A stretch of DNA of 64,000 nucleotides. Source: DASXUX01 sp036504595. Lineage in GTDB: Bacteria; Planctomycetota; SZUA-567; H5-PLA8. The DNA is taken from NCBI GenBank assembly GCA_036504595.1, contig DASXUX010000042.1:248001-312000 (forward strand), written 5' to 3'. Numbering within the stretch: the stretch's first letter is position 1; every line of letters starts with the position of its first letter. Made by a program: the position numbers and the translations under genes. Below, piece after piece: positions 25,118 through 34,276 of this stretch. The notes under the pieces were generated by a model that was not told the origin of the DNA, did not search any database, and was given only the letters and a program-made list of their open reading frames with translations.

Positions 25118-25963
25118 ATGGGTCAGGTTCTTTCGGGCACCCCGTACGATTGTTTGACTGCGCCGATCGCCGGCGTGCGCATCATGCTGCGCGAGGCCAA
25201 TGGCCTGCTGGAATATCTGGGCTCGATCAAGGAGCCGAAGTTCGAAGAGAAGCTCACCTTCGCTTCCATCTTCGACGCCGGCAGCGGCGCGGAAGTGGAG
25301 CTGCGCAAGGTCGCGTCGCTCCTCGAAATGTCGATGAAGTTCGTCGCACAGGAATTTCTGCGCGCGAACATCGCCCGTTTCATGATGGCCGGCGCGCCGA
25401 CTGATGTTGCCGCCGATGCCGTTGCCGCGCACGCTGCGGAAACCTTCGTCGCTGGAAAGACTGGCGCGCGCTACGGCCTGGCCGAAGGCCGGCAGAGCGA
25501 TGCACAGCAGACCGCGCTGAAGGTGTACGACACGACGGAAGGCACGGCGGCGCTGCTTGTGCTCGATACGGACTACAAGCTTGTCCGGCAATTCTCCTGG
25601 ACCTTCATTGAGCTGTTGGTTGACGACTGGGCGGGCAAGACGATCCGCGTTGGTGAAGGTGTGACAGCGGACACCGCATATCACTACCTCAAGCTCGCGC
25701 ACGCGAAGATCAACCCCCTCACGAAGCCCGAGCGCGCGGTCAGTGGCGTGCTTCAGATCGTCTCGAAAACTGGCCAGAACATGGAGCTGGTTTTCAACAA
25801 GGCGGTGCTCGCGGGCGGCGGTAACTTCAATCTGCAAACGAAGGAATTCTCCAACATGGATTTTGAGTTGACGCTGCAAGACGACAGCGCCGCGAATCCG
25901 ACCGCGCCCTTCGGTGAGCTGCGCATCTACGGCTACGACAACGCTGGCGGCGCCCTCATCTAA
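25118..25963 (+). CDS. Major tail tube protein
   Basis: 281 residues. It has the layout of siphophage tail tube proteins: N-terminal strand pair, GAGAEVELRKVASLLEMSMKFVAQEF-type region, and a long beta-rich C-terminal half ending NMDFELTLQDDSAANPTAPFGELRIY. It lies between the connector and the chaperone/tape-measure genes, as expected. Presence of a long tape measure and no sheath gene indicates a non-contractile (siphovirus-like) tail. Confidence 0.75.
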   Translation: MGQVLSGTPYDCLTAPIAGVRIMLREANGLLEYLGSIKEPKFEEKLTFASIFDAGSGAEVELRKVASLLEMSMKFVAQEFLRANIARFMMAGAPTDVAADAVAAHAAETFVAGKTGARYGLAEGRQSDAQQTALKVYDTTEGTAALLVLDTDYKLVRQFSWTFIELLVDDWAGKTIRVGEGVTADTAYHYLKLAHAKINPLTKPERAVSGVLQIVSKTGQNMELVFNKAVLAGGGNFNLQTKEFSNMDFELTLQDDSAANPTAPFGELRIYGYDNAGGALI

Positions 25964-26051
25964 AAACCCCCACGGAAAGCCCGGCGCGTCAAAGCAGGAC
26001 GGCGCGCCGGGCGCATCTTTTCAGGACAGGACAACGGACAAGGAGAGCGCA

Positions 26052-26477
26052 GTGGAACCCACAAAACAACCCGCCGAACAGATTGTGACGCTCAGCGACA
26101 AGCGCCGCGTGCTTGTCACGGCCTGGGCAGTGATGCCGACGCGCAATCACGTTCTCGCGATCAAAGAATTTCTCGCCAGCCTGGGGCGCTCGGGACTCGA
26201 CAGCATCGACTTCAGCGCGCAAGGCTTGGAAGCCTTCCAGAATCTCGACCTGGGCGCGATCCTCAGTGACGAAAACGTGAAGCGCGCCTGCCAGATGATT
26301 TCGGATGCGACGCTCGCGCGCCGGCCTCTGGCGGACACGATGGACTCGGGCACAGACTCACTAAGCCCGGATGAAGTCGCAAACCTCAATCAGTACGACT
26401 TCGAAGCGCTCGCGCGCGCGGTGTGGGACATCAACATACGCCCTCGGATGGCCCTGCTAGATCGCAAGACGAAATAG
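26052..26477 (+). CDS. Tail assembly chaperone (gpG-like)
   Basis: 141 residues from GTG 26052 with GGAGAG upstream. Helical protein between tail tube and tape measure, the usual place of the gpG-type chaperone. The last 18 codons overlap the next reading frame, which lies in the -1 frame. This geometry is like lambda-type G/GT, where a -1 ribosomal slip makes a longer GT fusion. Confidence 0.7.
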   Translation: MEPTKQPAEQIVTLSDKRRVLVTAWAVMPTRNHVLAIKEFLASLGRSGLDSIDFSAQGLEAFQNLDLGAILSDENVKRACQMISDATLARRPLADTMDSGTDSLSPDEVANLNQYDFEALARAVWDINIRPRMALLDRKTK

Positions 26478-26707
26478 ACAGGGCCATCGTCGATACCGCG
26501 ATCAAGGTCAAGGCGTTCGGCTTTTCGTTTCGCGAAGCGCTCTGGGAGGTTTCGCTGATCGATGTCTTCAAGTTACTGGACGCGCAGGATCGGCGTGACG
26601 CGCAGCAATTCATGCGGCTGAGAGCCGCGATTCAGTGGCCCGGTGAAGAGTTTGGAAAGTTGATCGCAGAGATGGAGACACCTTTCAGTGAGCGACTTCC
26701 TTCTTAA
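26423..26707 (+). CDS. Tail assembly chaperone, second frame (gpGT 'T' part or separate protein)
   Basis: Up to 94 residues: the conserved-looking part is QDEIDRAIVDTAIKVKAFGFSFREALWEVSLIDVFKLLDAQ. The frame is -1 relative to the upstream chaperone and overlaps it by 55 bases. It may be made by a -1 frameshift rather than from its own start; I see no ribosome site at GTG 26423 and no textbook slippery heptamer in the overlap. The end overlaps the tape-measure start. Confidence 0.65.
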   Translation: MGHQHTPSDGPARSQDEIDRAIVDTAIKVKAFGFSFREALWEVSLIDVFKLLDAQDRRDAQQFMRLRAAIQWPGEEFGKLIAEMETPFSERLPS

Positions 26708-29700
26708 CCTGAAGCTCTCGCTCGCCGACTACAAGGCCGGCCTCGCGGAGGCGGGAAGCGGTCTCACAGGCTTCGTATCCACAGCCCAAGGCACACTCAC
26801 ACAACTCAGCTCGAAATTCGCGGAACTCGGCAACGGCCTCGCGTCAGTTCTGAAACGCGCGAGCGCCGAAGCTGCGTCCGATGAATCGATCGACCGCCGC
26901 TTCACGAAAGTCTTCGGCGAAGCGAGCGCAGCGGCGGGGCAGTTCGCTGAACAGACGGCTACGGCGTTCGCTCGTACCGGCGGTGAAGTCAAGAACTTCA
27001 TGGTCAACATGCAGTTCACCGCGCAGCAGTTCGGGCTGAGCAAGAGCGCCGCGCTCGATATGACGCAGCAGACCGTGAAGCTCGCGCAATCCCTGTCCGC
27101 ACTCTCTGGCGAAAGTTTCGATCAGACATCCGCCGTGATCCAAATGGCGCTTCAGGGCAACACGCGCGGCCTGAAGGCGTTCGGCATCGGGCTTGATGAA
27201 ACGAAAGAGAAAGAGGCAGCCTGGGCGAAGGGACTCGACCTAGATTCTCTGAATGAGCAAGAGAAGGCGCTTCTCCGGCTGGACATCATTACGAAGGCCG
27301 TGGGAACTTCCACCGCGAGCACGAATGCGCAGGAGAAGACGTTCGCGCGCGTTCTGCAAGAACTCGGGACGAATGTTTCCGAACTCTTCAGCGACATCGG
27401 CCGCTTCGTTAATGACGCGGTGAAGCCCTACGTTCAAGCCGCTGCGGACGCGGCTGCCAAAACGCGAGAATGGGTGAAGGAGAATCCCGCCCTTACCAGC
27501 GCAATCACTACCGCTGCAACTGTGCTTGGTGGCTTAGTTGCGACCGTGCAGCTCGCGCCGCTCGCGATGCGAGTCTTCACGACGACGATGACGGCGGTCA
27601 CAAGCAGCATCGATACGTTCGTTCTGGTAGTCGGAGCCGGCATTAGCGCGCTGGAAGGCATTGCGGCGGTTGCCTACACGGCGCTAGGCCCCATTGGCCT
27701 GTTGATGCTCGGGATTATGGCATTGGCCACGGCATGGACCGCGTTCGCAACGCGCGACAAAGGGACGGGAGTACCGAAGGTTGTTGCACAAGACATTGAC
27801 GCGCTAAACGCAGAGAACGCCGCGTTTGATGAGTCCACCTTTCGCCTCGATCGAGCGATCAAGGCCCGCGAAAAGCTGAAGGAGACCGAGAAAGACTTCG
27901 CGGCGCTCGTTTCGAAGACGGCCAATGAAATGGTGCGAGTCCGCAGCGGCGAGACGGCCGCGATGATCGACGGCGCGCAACGCGAGACGGCCGCAATCAT
28001 CAAGAGCCTGCAAGATCGCAAGACCGCCGAACGCGACGCAATGGACGCCTCCGCGGCGTCGATGGAAGAATTCAAGAAGCGCGGCGGGGCGCAGACTGAA
28101 AACGACAAGGCGGCGCTCGAACGCCTCGAAGCCGATTATGGCAAGCACGCGGGCGCGATGTCTGACATCGACAAGACGATCGGTCAGCAGCGCATGATCC
28201 TTGCCGACAAGATCAAGAAGATCGAAAAGGATGCGGCCGCTGACGCTGTTTCCGCAGAACGCGCGCGCGAGGATGCGCGCGTGCGTGCGACGAAGACGCT
28301 CGATGACGACATCAAACTGATGCAGCAACGGCACGCCGAAGACTTGAAGGGCGTTGTCGGCGTCGATAGAGACTTGCTTGCTCGGAAGCAGGCCGCTGAG
28401 TTGGGCGCGCTGACAGACGAGCAACAACGCCGCGCGGATGAAGAGCGTAAGGACCGCGTGAAGTCTACGGGCGAGGCTGCGAAGGCCGCAGAGGATTCCT
28501 TGGCCGATGCGCGCGCGAAGTCCTCCGGCAAGATCATTGATGAACTTCTGCTTCTCGATCAGCGCACGGAGAAGGAACTCGCCGCCGCGAAGTCTGCGGA
28601 TGAACGCGCCAACATCGAGAAGAAGTGGGCAGCGGACGAAGCGAAGCTCTTGCTCGAAGAAGAGAACCGTAAGAAAGACGCCACGAAGCGCGCGGCCGAA
28701 GCTGCTGTTTCCGCCGAAGACGCGGTGAAGGCTGCGCGCGCCGCTGCCACTGATTCCTTACAGGATGACATCGATCTCCTTCGAGAGCGCCGCGATCGTG
28801 AGCTTGCGCTGGCAAAGAGTGAAGCCGAACGCGGTGAAATCTCGAAGAAGTATTTGATGGAAGAAATCCGCCTTGTTGAAGAGAAAGCGCGCAAAGAGAA
28901 AGAGGAAGATGCTCGCAAAAAGGGCGCGCTAAATGACTGGGTGCAGCAGCAGCAGAACCAAGCGGATCGGCGCGGCGGTAAAGGCGCGGTTGTGGACGTG
29001 CGCGAGGCGGCGAAGGGCGCGCAAGATCAGATCAAGAATATCACGGACACGAAGGGACTGAACGATTTCAAGAAGGCGGCAGATCAGGCTCTTAGTGGAA
29101 CGCTTCAGAACGCGCACAAGGAAGCGGTGGACGCGCAGAAGGCTTTCGAGCAAGCGCAAGCCGCCTTGCGCGGCCAGAAGTTCGGATCGAAGGCAGACAG
29201 GCAAGCCGCGCAGCAGAACGTCGCAGACCTGAAAGCGCAGGCGCAGGCCAAGGCAAAAGCTGAAATTGAAGCAGCGCAGCTCGCGGAGAAGGAACGCAGC
29301 CGCCTTCAGGCGCTCGCCGATGATCAGTTCAAGAAAGAGCAAGCGAAGCAAGCCGAGCTGGCGAAGCAGAAGAAGGAGGCCGGCGCAGGCCCGGACGCTG
29401 CGAAGCCCGGCGCGCCAGGGCAACCGGCGAAGGCCGAAGACTTGCCCGCCCAGGTCAGCACGCTAACGCAGACGGCCGGCGCGATCGCCACGGCGATGCA
29501 ATCGCTCATTACGGCGCTGACTCAGCTTCCGCAGACGCTCGCGGCCGTCACGGCGCAGATCGCCGCCGCGTTGCCGCAGGCCGGCGCGCAGCTCCCCGAC
29601 ATCAGCGGAGGGCTCAATGATCTCGTTACGCAGCAGCAGGCTTTCGGCGGAAGTCTGGCGGGCTTCTGCGAAGCTGCCCTCGACAAGTTCGCAGCGGCGT

Positions 29701-29810
29701 CCGCAAGTTTTCAGGAGGCTGGAGGGCGGCTCAACGATAACACAAGCCGGCTCGCAGCCATCGAAATGAAGCTCAATCTTGAGAACGTCGCGCGCGGAGG
29801 CGGAATCTAA
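26688..29810 (+). CDS. Tape measure protein
   Basis: 1040 residues; sets tail length and enters the cell envelope during DNA injection. It has a helical N-terminus, two hydrophobic segments around 275-360 (GAGISALEGIAAVAYTALGPIGLLMLGIMALATAW), then a very long charged coiled coil with internal near-repeats (AKAAEDSLADARAKSSGKIIDELLLL... and SAEDAVKAARAAATDSLQDDIDLL...), and a C-terminal Ala/Gln-rich stretch. By the phage lambda rule a protein this long would give a tail of about 150 nm. GTG start overlaps the chaperone. Confidence 0.9.
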   Translation: MSDFLLNLKLSLADYKAGLAEAGSGLTGFVSTAQGTLTQLSSKFAELGNGLASVLKRASAEAASDESIDRRFTKVFGEASAAAGQFAEQTATAFARTGGEVKNFMVNMQFTAQQFGLSKSAALDMTQQTVKLAQSLSALSGESFDQTSAVIQMALQGNTRGLKAFGIGLDETKEKEAAWAKGLDLDSLNEQEKALLRLDIITKAVGTSTASTNAQEKTFARVLQELGTNVSELFSDIGRFVNDAVKPYVQAAADAAAKTREWVKENPALTSAITTAATVLGGLVATVQLAPLAMRVFTTTMTAVTSSIDTFVLVVGAGISALEGIAAVAYTALGPIGLLMLGIMALATAWTAFATRDKGTGVPKVVAQDIDALNAENAAFDESTFRLDRAIKAREKLKETEKDFAALVSKTANEMVRVRSGETAAMIDGAQRETAAIIKSLQDRKTAERDAMDASAASMEEFKKRGGAQTENDKAALERLEADYGKHAGAMSDIDKTIGQQRMILADKIKKIEKDAAADAVSAERAREDARVRATKTLDDDIKLMQQRHAEDLKGVVGVDRDLLARKQAAELGALTDEQQRRADEERKDRVKSTGEAAKAAEDSLADARAKSSGKIIDELLLLDQRTEKELAAAKSADERANIEKKWAADEAKLLLEEENRKKDATKRAAEAAVSAEDAVKAARAAATDSLQDDIDLLRERRDRELALAKSEAERGEISKKYLMEEIRLVEEKARKEKEEDARKKGALNDWVQQQQNQADRRGGKGAVVDVREAAKGAQDQIKNITDTKGLNDFKKAADQALSGTLQNAHKEAVDAQKAFEQAQAALRGQKFGSKADRQAAQQNVADLKAQAQAKAKAEIEAAQLAEKERSRLQALADDQFKKEQAKQAELAKQKKEAGAGPDAAKPGAPGQPAKAEDLPAQVSTLTQTAGAIATAMQSLITALTQLPQTLAAVTAQIAAALPQAGAQLPDISGGLNDLVTQQQAFGGSLAGFCEAALDKFAAASASFQEAGGRLNDNTSRLAAIEMKLNLENVARGGGI

Positions 29811-30571
29811 TGGAAGGCTTGAAATTCCGCTTCGTGACCGGCTCCGGAACTCTCACCAAGACGGGCACGGATTTCCGCGTTGAGTACGGCGCGAGCGGAG
29901 ATCCTGCCACGTTTCAAGTCACGCTCGCGCGCATTTGGGAAGTGACAGACCCTTCGAAGCACGCCTACGACGCGCGCAAGGCCGTTGAAGATCGCGTGCA
30001 GACGCTGTTGTGGAGTTACCGGCTGAGGCGGGGCACGCTCGATGTCGCGCGCGATGGCGACGCGACCTGGGCTGGCGCTGGCAGCGCATCGTTTGCGAAT
30101 GTGAAGTTGGTTGACGTGAAGTTCAACGAGAGCAGTGCGAACCGGTGGATCGATTATGATCTGGTTTTCGATTACTCTGTTGGTGGCGAGATCGCTCGCA
30201 CTTTGCAGTTTGGCGCTAAGACGGTTAGTGCGCGCGCGTTCATCGTCGGGTATGGCGTCGAAGATCGCACCGTCTTCAAGAAACCCTTCCGCTTCGCTCC
30301 CGTCCGCATTGTTGGCGGGCCGGGCCTGCAAACCATCAGCGTTACCGCCGTCAAAGAGCTGATCACGGGTTCGTCCGATCTGGCGCGTCGTCAGGCGATC
30401 GAAGCCGAACTGAAGGCGTGGGTTGATCGCAAGGGCACGTCGCAAGCGCTCCTGATCGACAGCACAAACAAGGGTCTGTGCCATCTGCAAGAAGTGACGG
30501 CTGGTGAAATGAATCTGCTGGACGCGATGACTTACGACTTGAGCTTCGCGACAGGATACGTGGAGGGTTAG
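29810..30571 (+). CDS. Distal tail-like structural protein
   Basis: 253 residues, beta-rich (LKFRFVTGSGTLTKTGTDFRVEYGASGDPATFQVTL), directly after the tape measure with a TAATG overlap. Position fits a distal tail protein or tip component. It is not a confident family match; the sequence has no enzyme motif. Confidence 0.65.
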   Translation: MEGLKFRFVTGSGTLTKTGTDFRVEYGASGDPATFQVTLARIWEVTDPSKHAYDARKAVEDRVQTLLWSYRLRRGTLDVARDGDATWAGAGSASFANVKLVDVKFNESSANRWIDYDLVFDYSVGGEIARTLQFGAKTVSARAFIVGYGVEDRTVFKKPFRFAPVRIVGGPGLQTISVTAVKELITGSSDLARRQAIEAELKAWVDRKGTSQALLIDSTNKGLCHLQEVTAGEMNLLDAMTYDLSFATGYVEG

Positions 30572-30573
30572 AC

Positions 30574-30981
30574 ATGGCCGGCTTCAAGATGATCACGCGC
30601 TGCAACGAAATTCTCGATGACGAATTCGGCTCGGAGTCTCCCGCAACGCTGGAACTTTCCTGCTTCACCACGTTGCCCGACGCGGCCGGCGCGGGCGGTG
30701 TGGAAGTCGGCGCGTCGGGCTATGCGCGGTTGAGCGTGCCGAACGATGCGGCCAACTGGCCGGCCGCTGCGGACGCGCTGAAGATGAACGGGCAGGAACT
30801 CGTCTTCGTTGCGCCCGGCGCTGCGGCGTGGGGCTACATCGTCGGCATCGGCATTCGCATGCCGGCCGCGCAAGGCGGCGCAGTGCGACGCGTGGCTGTG
30901 CTGAGCGTGCCGAAGCAGATCATTGCGAACGGCCCGGCGCTGCGCATTCCAATTGGAGCGCTCAAGATCAGAGAGGCTTAG
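30574..30981 (+). CDS. Small tail-tip protein
   Basis: 135 residues, MAGFKMITRCNEILDDEFGSESPATLELSCFTTLPDAAGAGGVEVGASGYARLSVPND..., a compact beta-rich fold. Phage tail fibre-associated proteins with 'GYARl.v.nd..nW' are common next to tail-tip genes. Two bases separate it from the gene before. Confidence 0.65.
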   Translation: MAGFKMITRCNEILDDEFGSESPATLELSCFTTLPDAAGAGGVEVGASGYARLSVPNDAANWPAAADALKMNGQELVFVAPGAAAWGYIVGIGIRMPAAQGGAVRRVAVLSVPKQIIANGPALRIPIGALKIREA

Positions 30982-30984
30982 TCT

Positions 30985-33582
30985 GTGGCGATCGCCTTCG
31001 ATAACTACATCACGGGCTACCGCGTTGCCTACCCAAGTCCAACGGTGACGTGGAATCACACAGTCAGCGCTGGGACTAACCGGCTGCTGCTCTTTCACAT
31101 TGGCTACATCGCTGGCGAATCAAACGCAGAAGCCGTCGTCGATGTTTCTTTCAACGGCGTGCCGTTGGTGAAGGTCGCCGATTGCGTGCAAGCGCACCCT
31201 GCCGCATCCCGGCAGCAAATCTGGGCATTAGTTGCGCCGCCAGTCGGCGAGCATCAATTCATCCTCAATCTGACTGGCAACGGCTGGACGCTGCTCTTCG
31301 CCTCTACGAGCTGGACCGGCGTCGATCAGGACGATCCGTGCCACCTGCTCAATACGGGCATCAATCATGAATGGCACGACTATCCGTGGGAGACGCAGGA
31401 GCTATCAGTCACGCCGCTCAATCCGAAGAATACTGAAATGCTCTTCGGCGTCATGGCGTGGCTCTCTGCGAACGGTGCGTATACCTCGGACGTACTGAGC
31501 GATCAGGCAGTGTTCAAGGTTCAAGCGATGGCACCATCGCCAAGCTCAGACGTCTATGGCCTGCACGGCCAGAGCCGGCTGAGTGACGGCGGGTTCTCGA
31601 ACATGACGTGGCTAGCGACTTCGCCCGGCGTAGGGGGCATCGCGACCGTCCTACACATTCACAGCGACGCCTTCATTAGCTGCTTTTCCGACAGCGACGG
31701 AAGTTCGTCATGCGAAGTTGACGCGGCCGTGTATCTCGACTGCGCGGCGGACAGTGACGGAAGTTCGAGTGCCACGCTGGAACTTCCCGAGACGGTTCAC
31801 ATGATCGACGCCAGCGACCCGCAGGCAGGCGATGAACGCTTCACGGTTCGTTCGATGGACTGGGGCATCAATCAGGCCCGCGTCATCGAGATCGATCACG
31901 ACATCCGCGTCGATGATTACGACCGCATGTGGAATGTCGGCGACTGGTTCGTCTACAACGATCCGGACCTGGGCGTTTGCTTCGTCGGCAAGATTCGCAC
32001 GCGCAAGCGCAAGGGCGAAGACGGCGAAGGTATCACATACGTCGCCAGCGACGTATACCGCACGCTCGCGAAGCAGCCCGCGCGCTTGCTTTGTAACCAC
32101 ACAGTGCCGGACTACAGCAATCCGCCTGCGACGCTCGGGACTACGCACGTTCACATTCGCAAGGGCACGCGGATTGACGACGCGATTGACATCATCACGC
32201 AGACCGTTCGGCTTGTTGGCTGGAACTTTCTGCCGGCCGGCGTGATTGTCGATCCGACCGTTGCGGCGATCCTCACGTACAAAGATAGCGACAAGGGCGG
32301 CATGTCGATAGCCACATGGATCGATGACATTCTGGACCAAACACCCAGCGCGGTTGCTTACGTCTACTGGGCGGCTGGCGGCGGCGGTGGCTACATCAAC
32401 GGTTTGAAGATCGTCGATTACATGACGCAGCCGGACGTCACGTTGAAGCTGGGGAACTTCGAGCGCACGTTCACCATCACGCCTCAGCAACTGCTGATCG
32501 AAAGTTTCGAGCTGACTGAAACGGCGGATGAAAAATACTTCCGCATCTGCGCGGAAGGCGGCGGTATCTGGGAACGCAAGATCAACTGGCCGATGCAGCA
32601 CATCTATTGCGGCGAGCCCGCGCACAATCCGGACGGCAACTCCTGGGCGTTTACTCTGCGCTGGTACTTCGATGAAACCAACATCAGCGGGTGGTTCTTT
32701 GATAAGGATGGCAAACTACAGAACGAAGTCTGGTACTGGTTCGACGCTGAATTCTTCTATACGAACCCGACGCCGTACTCCGCGCACACGATCTTCACGG
32801 GCAAGGCGATTCCGGCGCTCGATCTGGACAACACGAACGCCTGCACGGGTGAGCAGCCGAACATCATGAAGTGCCGCTGGTACATCGAGCTTGTGCTGAT
32901 TCAGGAGAATCTCGGGCAACCTGCACCGCCGCAGATCACAAACTTCAAGGGCCGCTACACCGCATTCAAAGGCCCGTTGATCGCCTACGCGCCGGCGAAT
33001 CAGGCGCTGCTTAATCCGGCACTTGTGGCCGAAGGCGAATTCGTCATTCAGCGCCCGGAACTGGTGAAGTTCACCTCGCCGAATTTCTACAGCGATCAGG
33101 GCGTGATGATTGAGCAGGCCACCGCGATCGATCCGACCGCGGAACTCCAGGATGTCGCAGACCGTTACTGGACGCGATATAGCCGCCGCATCGATTGGAG
33201 CGGCTCGATCAACGTTCATATTAAGGATGTCACGGGCGATCTACTGCCCGGCAGCCGCATCGTAAACTTTGGCGCAGAATCAAATGTACGCGTGCGTGCG
33301 TTGAAGTTTGACTTCGTGGCACGCTCCATCGCGCTCGAATGCAGCGAGCAACCCGTGCGTGATTTCATGCATGAGAAGAAAGAAGAGCGGATCAGCAAGC
33401 AGCGACTCTACGACAACTGGCGCAAGGGAGTGCCCGCCGCGCCGCAGGTCGAGAATCTGCCGAATGTCGCGCTGGCGAATCGGCCAGAAGGTTGCCCATG
33501 CGTGATTGTTGATCAGTTCGATCAAGCTCAGGGTGGCTATGGGGTTTTCATCCCAACGCGCCCGAGGGATACACGCGTATGA
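30985..33582 (+). CDS. Large tail hub/tip protein
   Basis: 865 residues from GTG. The first ~220 form an Ig-like/carbohydrate-binding-like domain (AYPSPTVTWNHTVSAGTNRLLLFHIGYIAGES...VSFNGVPLVKV) often found on phage tail tips. A linker has the duplicated motif DSDGSSS (about 230-255). From about 275 a tail-hub domain follows (FTVRSMDWGINQARVIEIDHDIRVDDYDRMWNVGDWFVY; then ATWIDDILDQTPSAVAYVYW...). It is the largest tip gene, and would be the central fibre or hub protein. Confidence 0.75.
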   Translation: MAIAFDNYITGYRVAYPSPTVTWNHTVSAGTNRLLLFHIGYIAGESNAEAVVDVSFNGVPLVKVADCVQAHPAASRQQIWALVAPPVGEHQFILNLTGNGWTLLFASTSWTGVDQDDPCHLLNTGINHEWHDYPWETQELSVTPLNPKNTEMLFGVMAWLSANGAYTSDVLSDQAVFKVQAMAPSPSSDVYGLHGQSRLSDGGFSNMTWLATSPGVGGIATVLHIHSDAFISCFSDSDGSSSCEVDAAVYLDCAADSDGSSSATLELPETVHMIDASDPQAGDERFTVRSMDWGINQARVIEIDHDIRVDDYDRMWNVGDWFVYNDPDLGVCFVGKIRTRKRKGEDGEGITYVASDVYRTLAKQPARLLCNHTVPDYSNPPATLGTTHVHIRKGTRIDDAIDIITQTVRLVGWNFLPAGVIVDPTVAAILTYKDSDKGGMSIATWIDDILDQTPSAVAYVYWAAGGGGGYINGLKIVDYMTQPDVTLKLGNFERTFTITPQQLLIESFELTETADEKYFRICAEGGGIWERKINWPMQHIYCGEPAHNPDGNSWAFTLRWYFDETNISGWFFDKDGKLQNEVWYWFDAEFFYTNPTPYSAHTIFTGKAIPALDLDNTNACTGEQPNIMKCRWYIELVLIQENLGQPAPPQITNFKGRYTAFKGPLIAYAPANQALLNPALVAEGEFVIQRPELVKFTSPNFYSDQGVMIEQATAIDPTAELQDVADRYWTRYSRRIDWSGSINVHIKDVTGDLLPGSRIVNFGAESNVRVRALKFDFVARSIALECSEQPVRDFMHEKKEERISKQRLYDNWRKGVPAAPQVENLPNVALANRPEGCPCVIVDQFDQAQGGYGVFIPTRPRDTRV

Positions 33583-33603
33583 GCGACCGAGGGACACGCG
33601 GCC

Positions 33604-34224
33604 ATGAGCGCAACGCTGATCCAGCACGCCACCGGGCGGCATCTCGCTTTGTTGGAGCTTGCGCGGCCGATTCACGCATCCTTCTGCGCGCGTTGGGGCA
33701 TCGAGTACCGCGTTCGCACGGATCGGCGCTGCCCCAACAATCCGTACTTCGACAAGTACGCAGATCTGATCGAGTGGTGCGAAACTGCGCCCGCTGGCGC
33801 GCCGGCGATCTGGATCGACTCCGACGCGTTATGGATCAACCCCACAGTCAATATTGGTGAAGCCCTCGCGCCCGGATTCGATCTGGGCATGACTGTGGGC
33901 AACACTTCCTTCAACACGGGCGTAATGTGCCTGCGCAGCTCGCCAGCCCTTCTGGCGGCGCTGCAACGCATCTACGCGGCCTCTGCGCGAGAGGTTGCGC
34001 GCGGAGTATGGCGCGATGAAACCGCCGTCTGGCAGGAACTCGCCGGCGCGCACAGCGAAGCGCTTGTTGAGCCTCTTGACGACGCCTTCAACTTTTGCGG
34101 CGCGGCGTCGCTGCCCTTGCGCCCGGTCGTTATTCACGCATGGCACGGCCGCCCCTTTCACTGCCGCATCGAAGGTATGGCAGCGAAGGTCCACGGGCTG
34201 AAGCGCGCCCTCGAAGTCCGCTAG
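33604..34224 (+). CDS. Prophage glycosyltransferase-like protein 1 (DXD)
   Basis: 206 residues. The start LIQHATGRHLALLELARPIHASFCARWGIEY and the DXD strand AIWIDSDALWI (DSD at 72-74) fit a GT-A glycosyltransferase resembling galactosyltransferase GMA12/MNN10-like proteins; NTSFNTGVMCLRSS (about 100-113) is the acceptor-side motif, and VVIHAWHGRPFHC near the end fits the C-terminal metal ligand (HxWHG). Paralogue of the gene at 35497. It sits among tail and lysis genes. The likely role is host envelope glycan change or decoration of virion proteins; modification of phage DNA is also possible. Confidence 0.75.
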   Translation: MSATLIQHATGRHLALLELARPIHASFCARWGIEYRVRTDRRCPNNPYFDKYADLIEWCETAPAGAPAIWIDSDALWINPTVNIGEALAPGFDLGMTVGNTSFNTGVMCLRSSPALLAALQRIYAASAREVARGVWRDETAVWQELAGAHSEALVEPLDDAFNFCGAASLPLRPVVIHAWHGRPFHCRIEGMAAKVHGLKRALEVR

Positions 34225-34276
34225 ACGTATTTATCTTCGCGAAGAGACAGTCACCCTTTTTCAAAGGAGAGGCATC

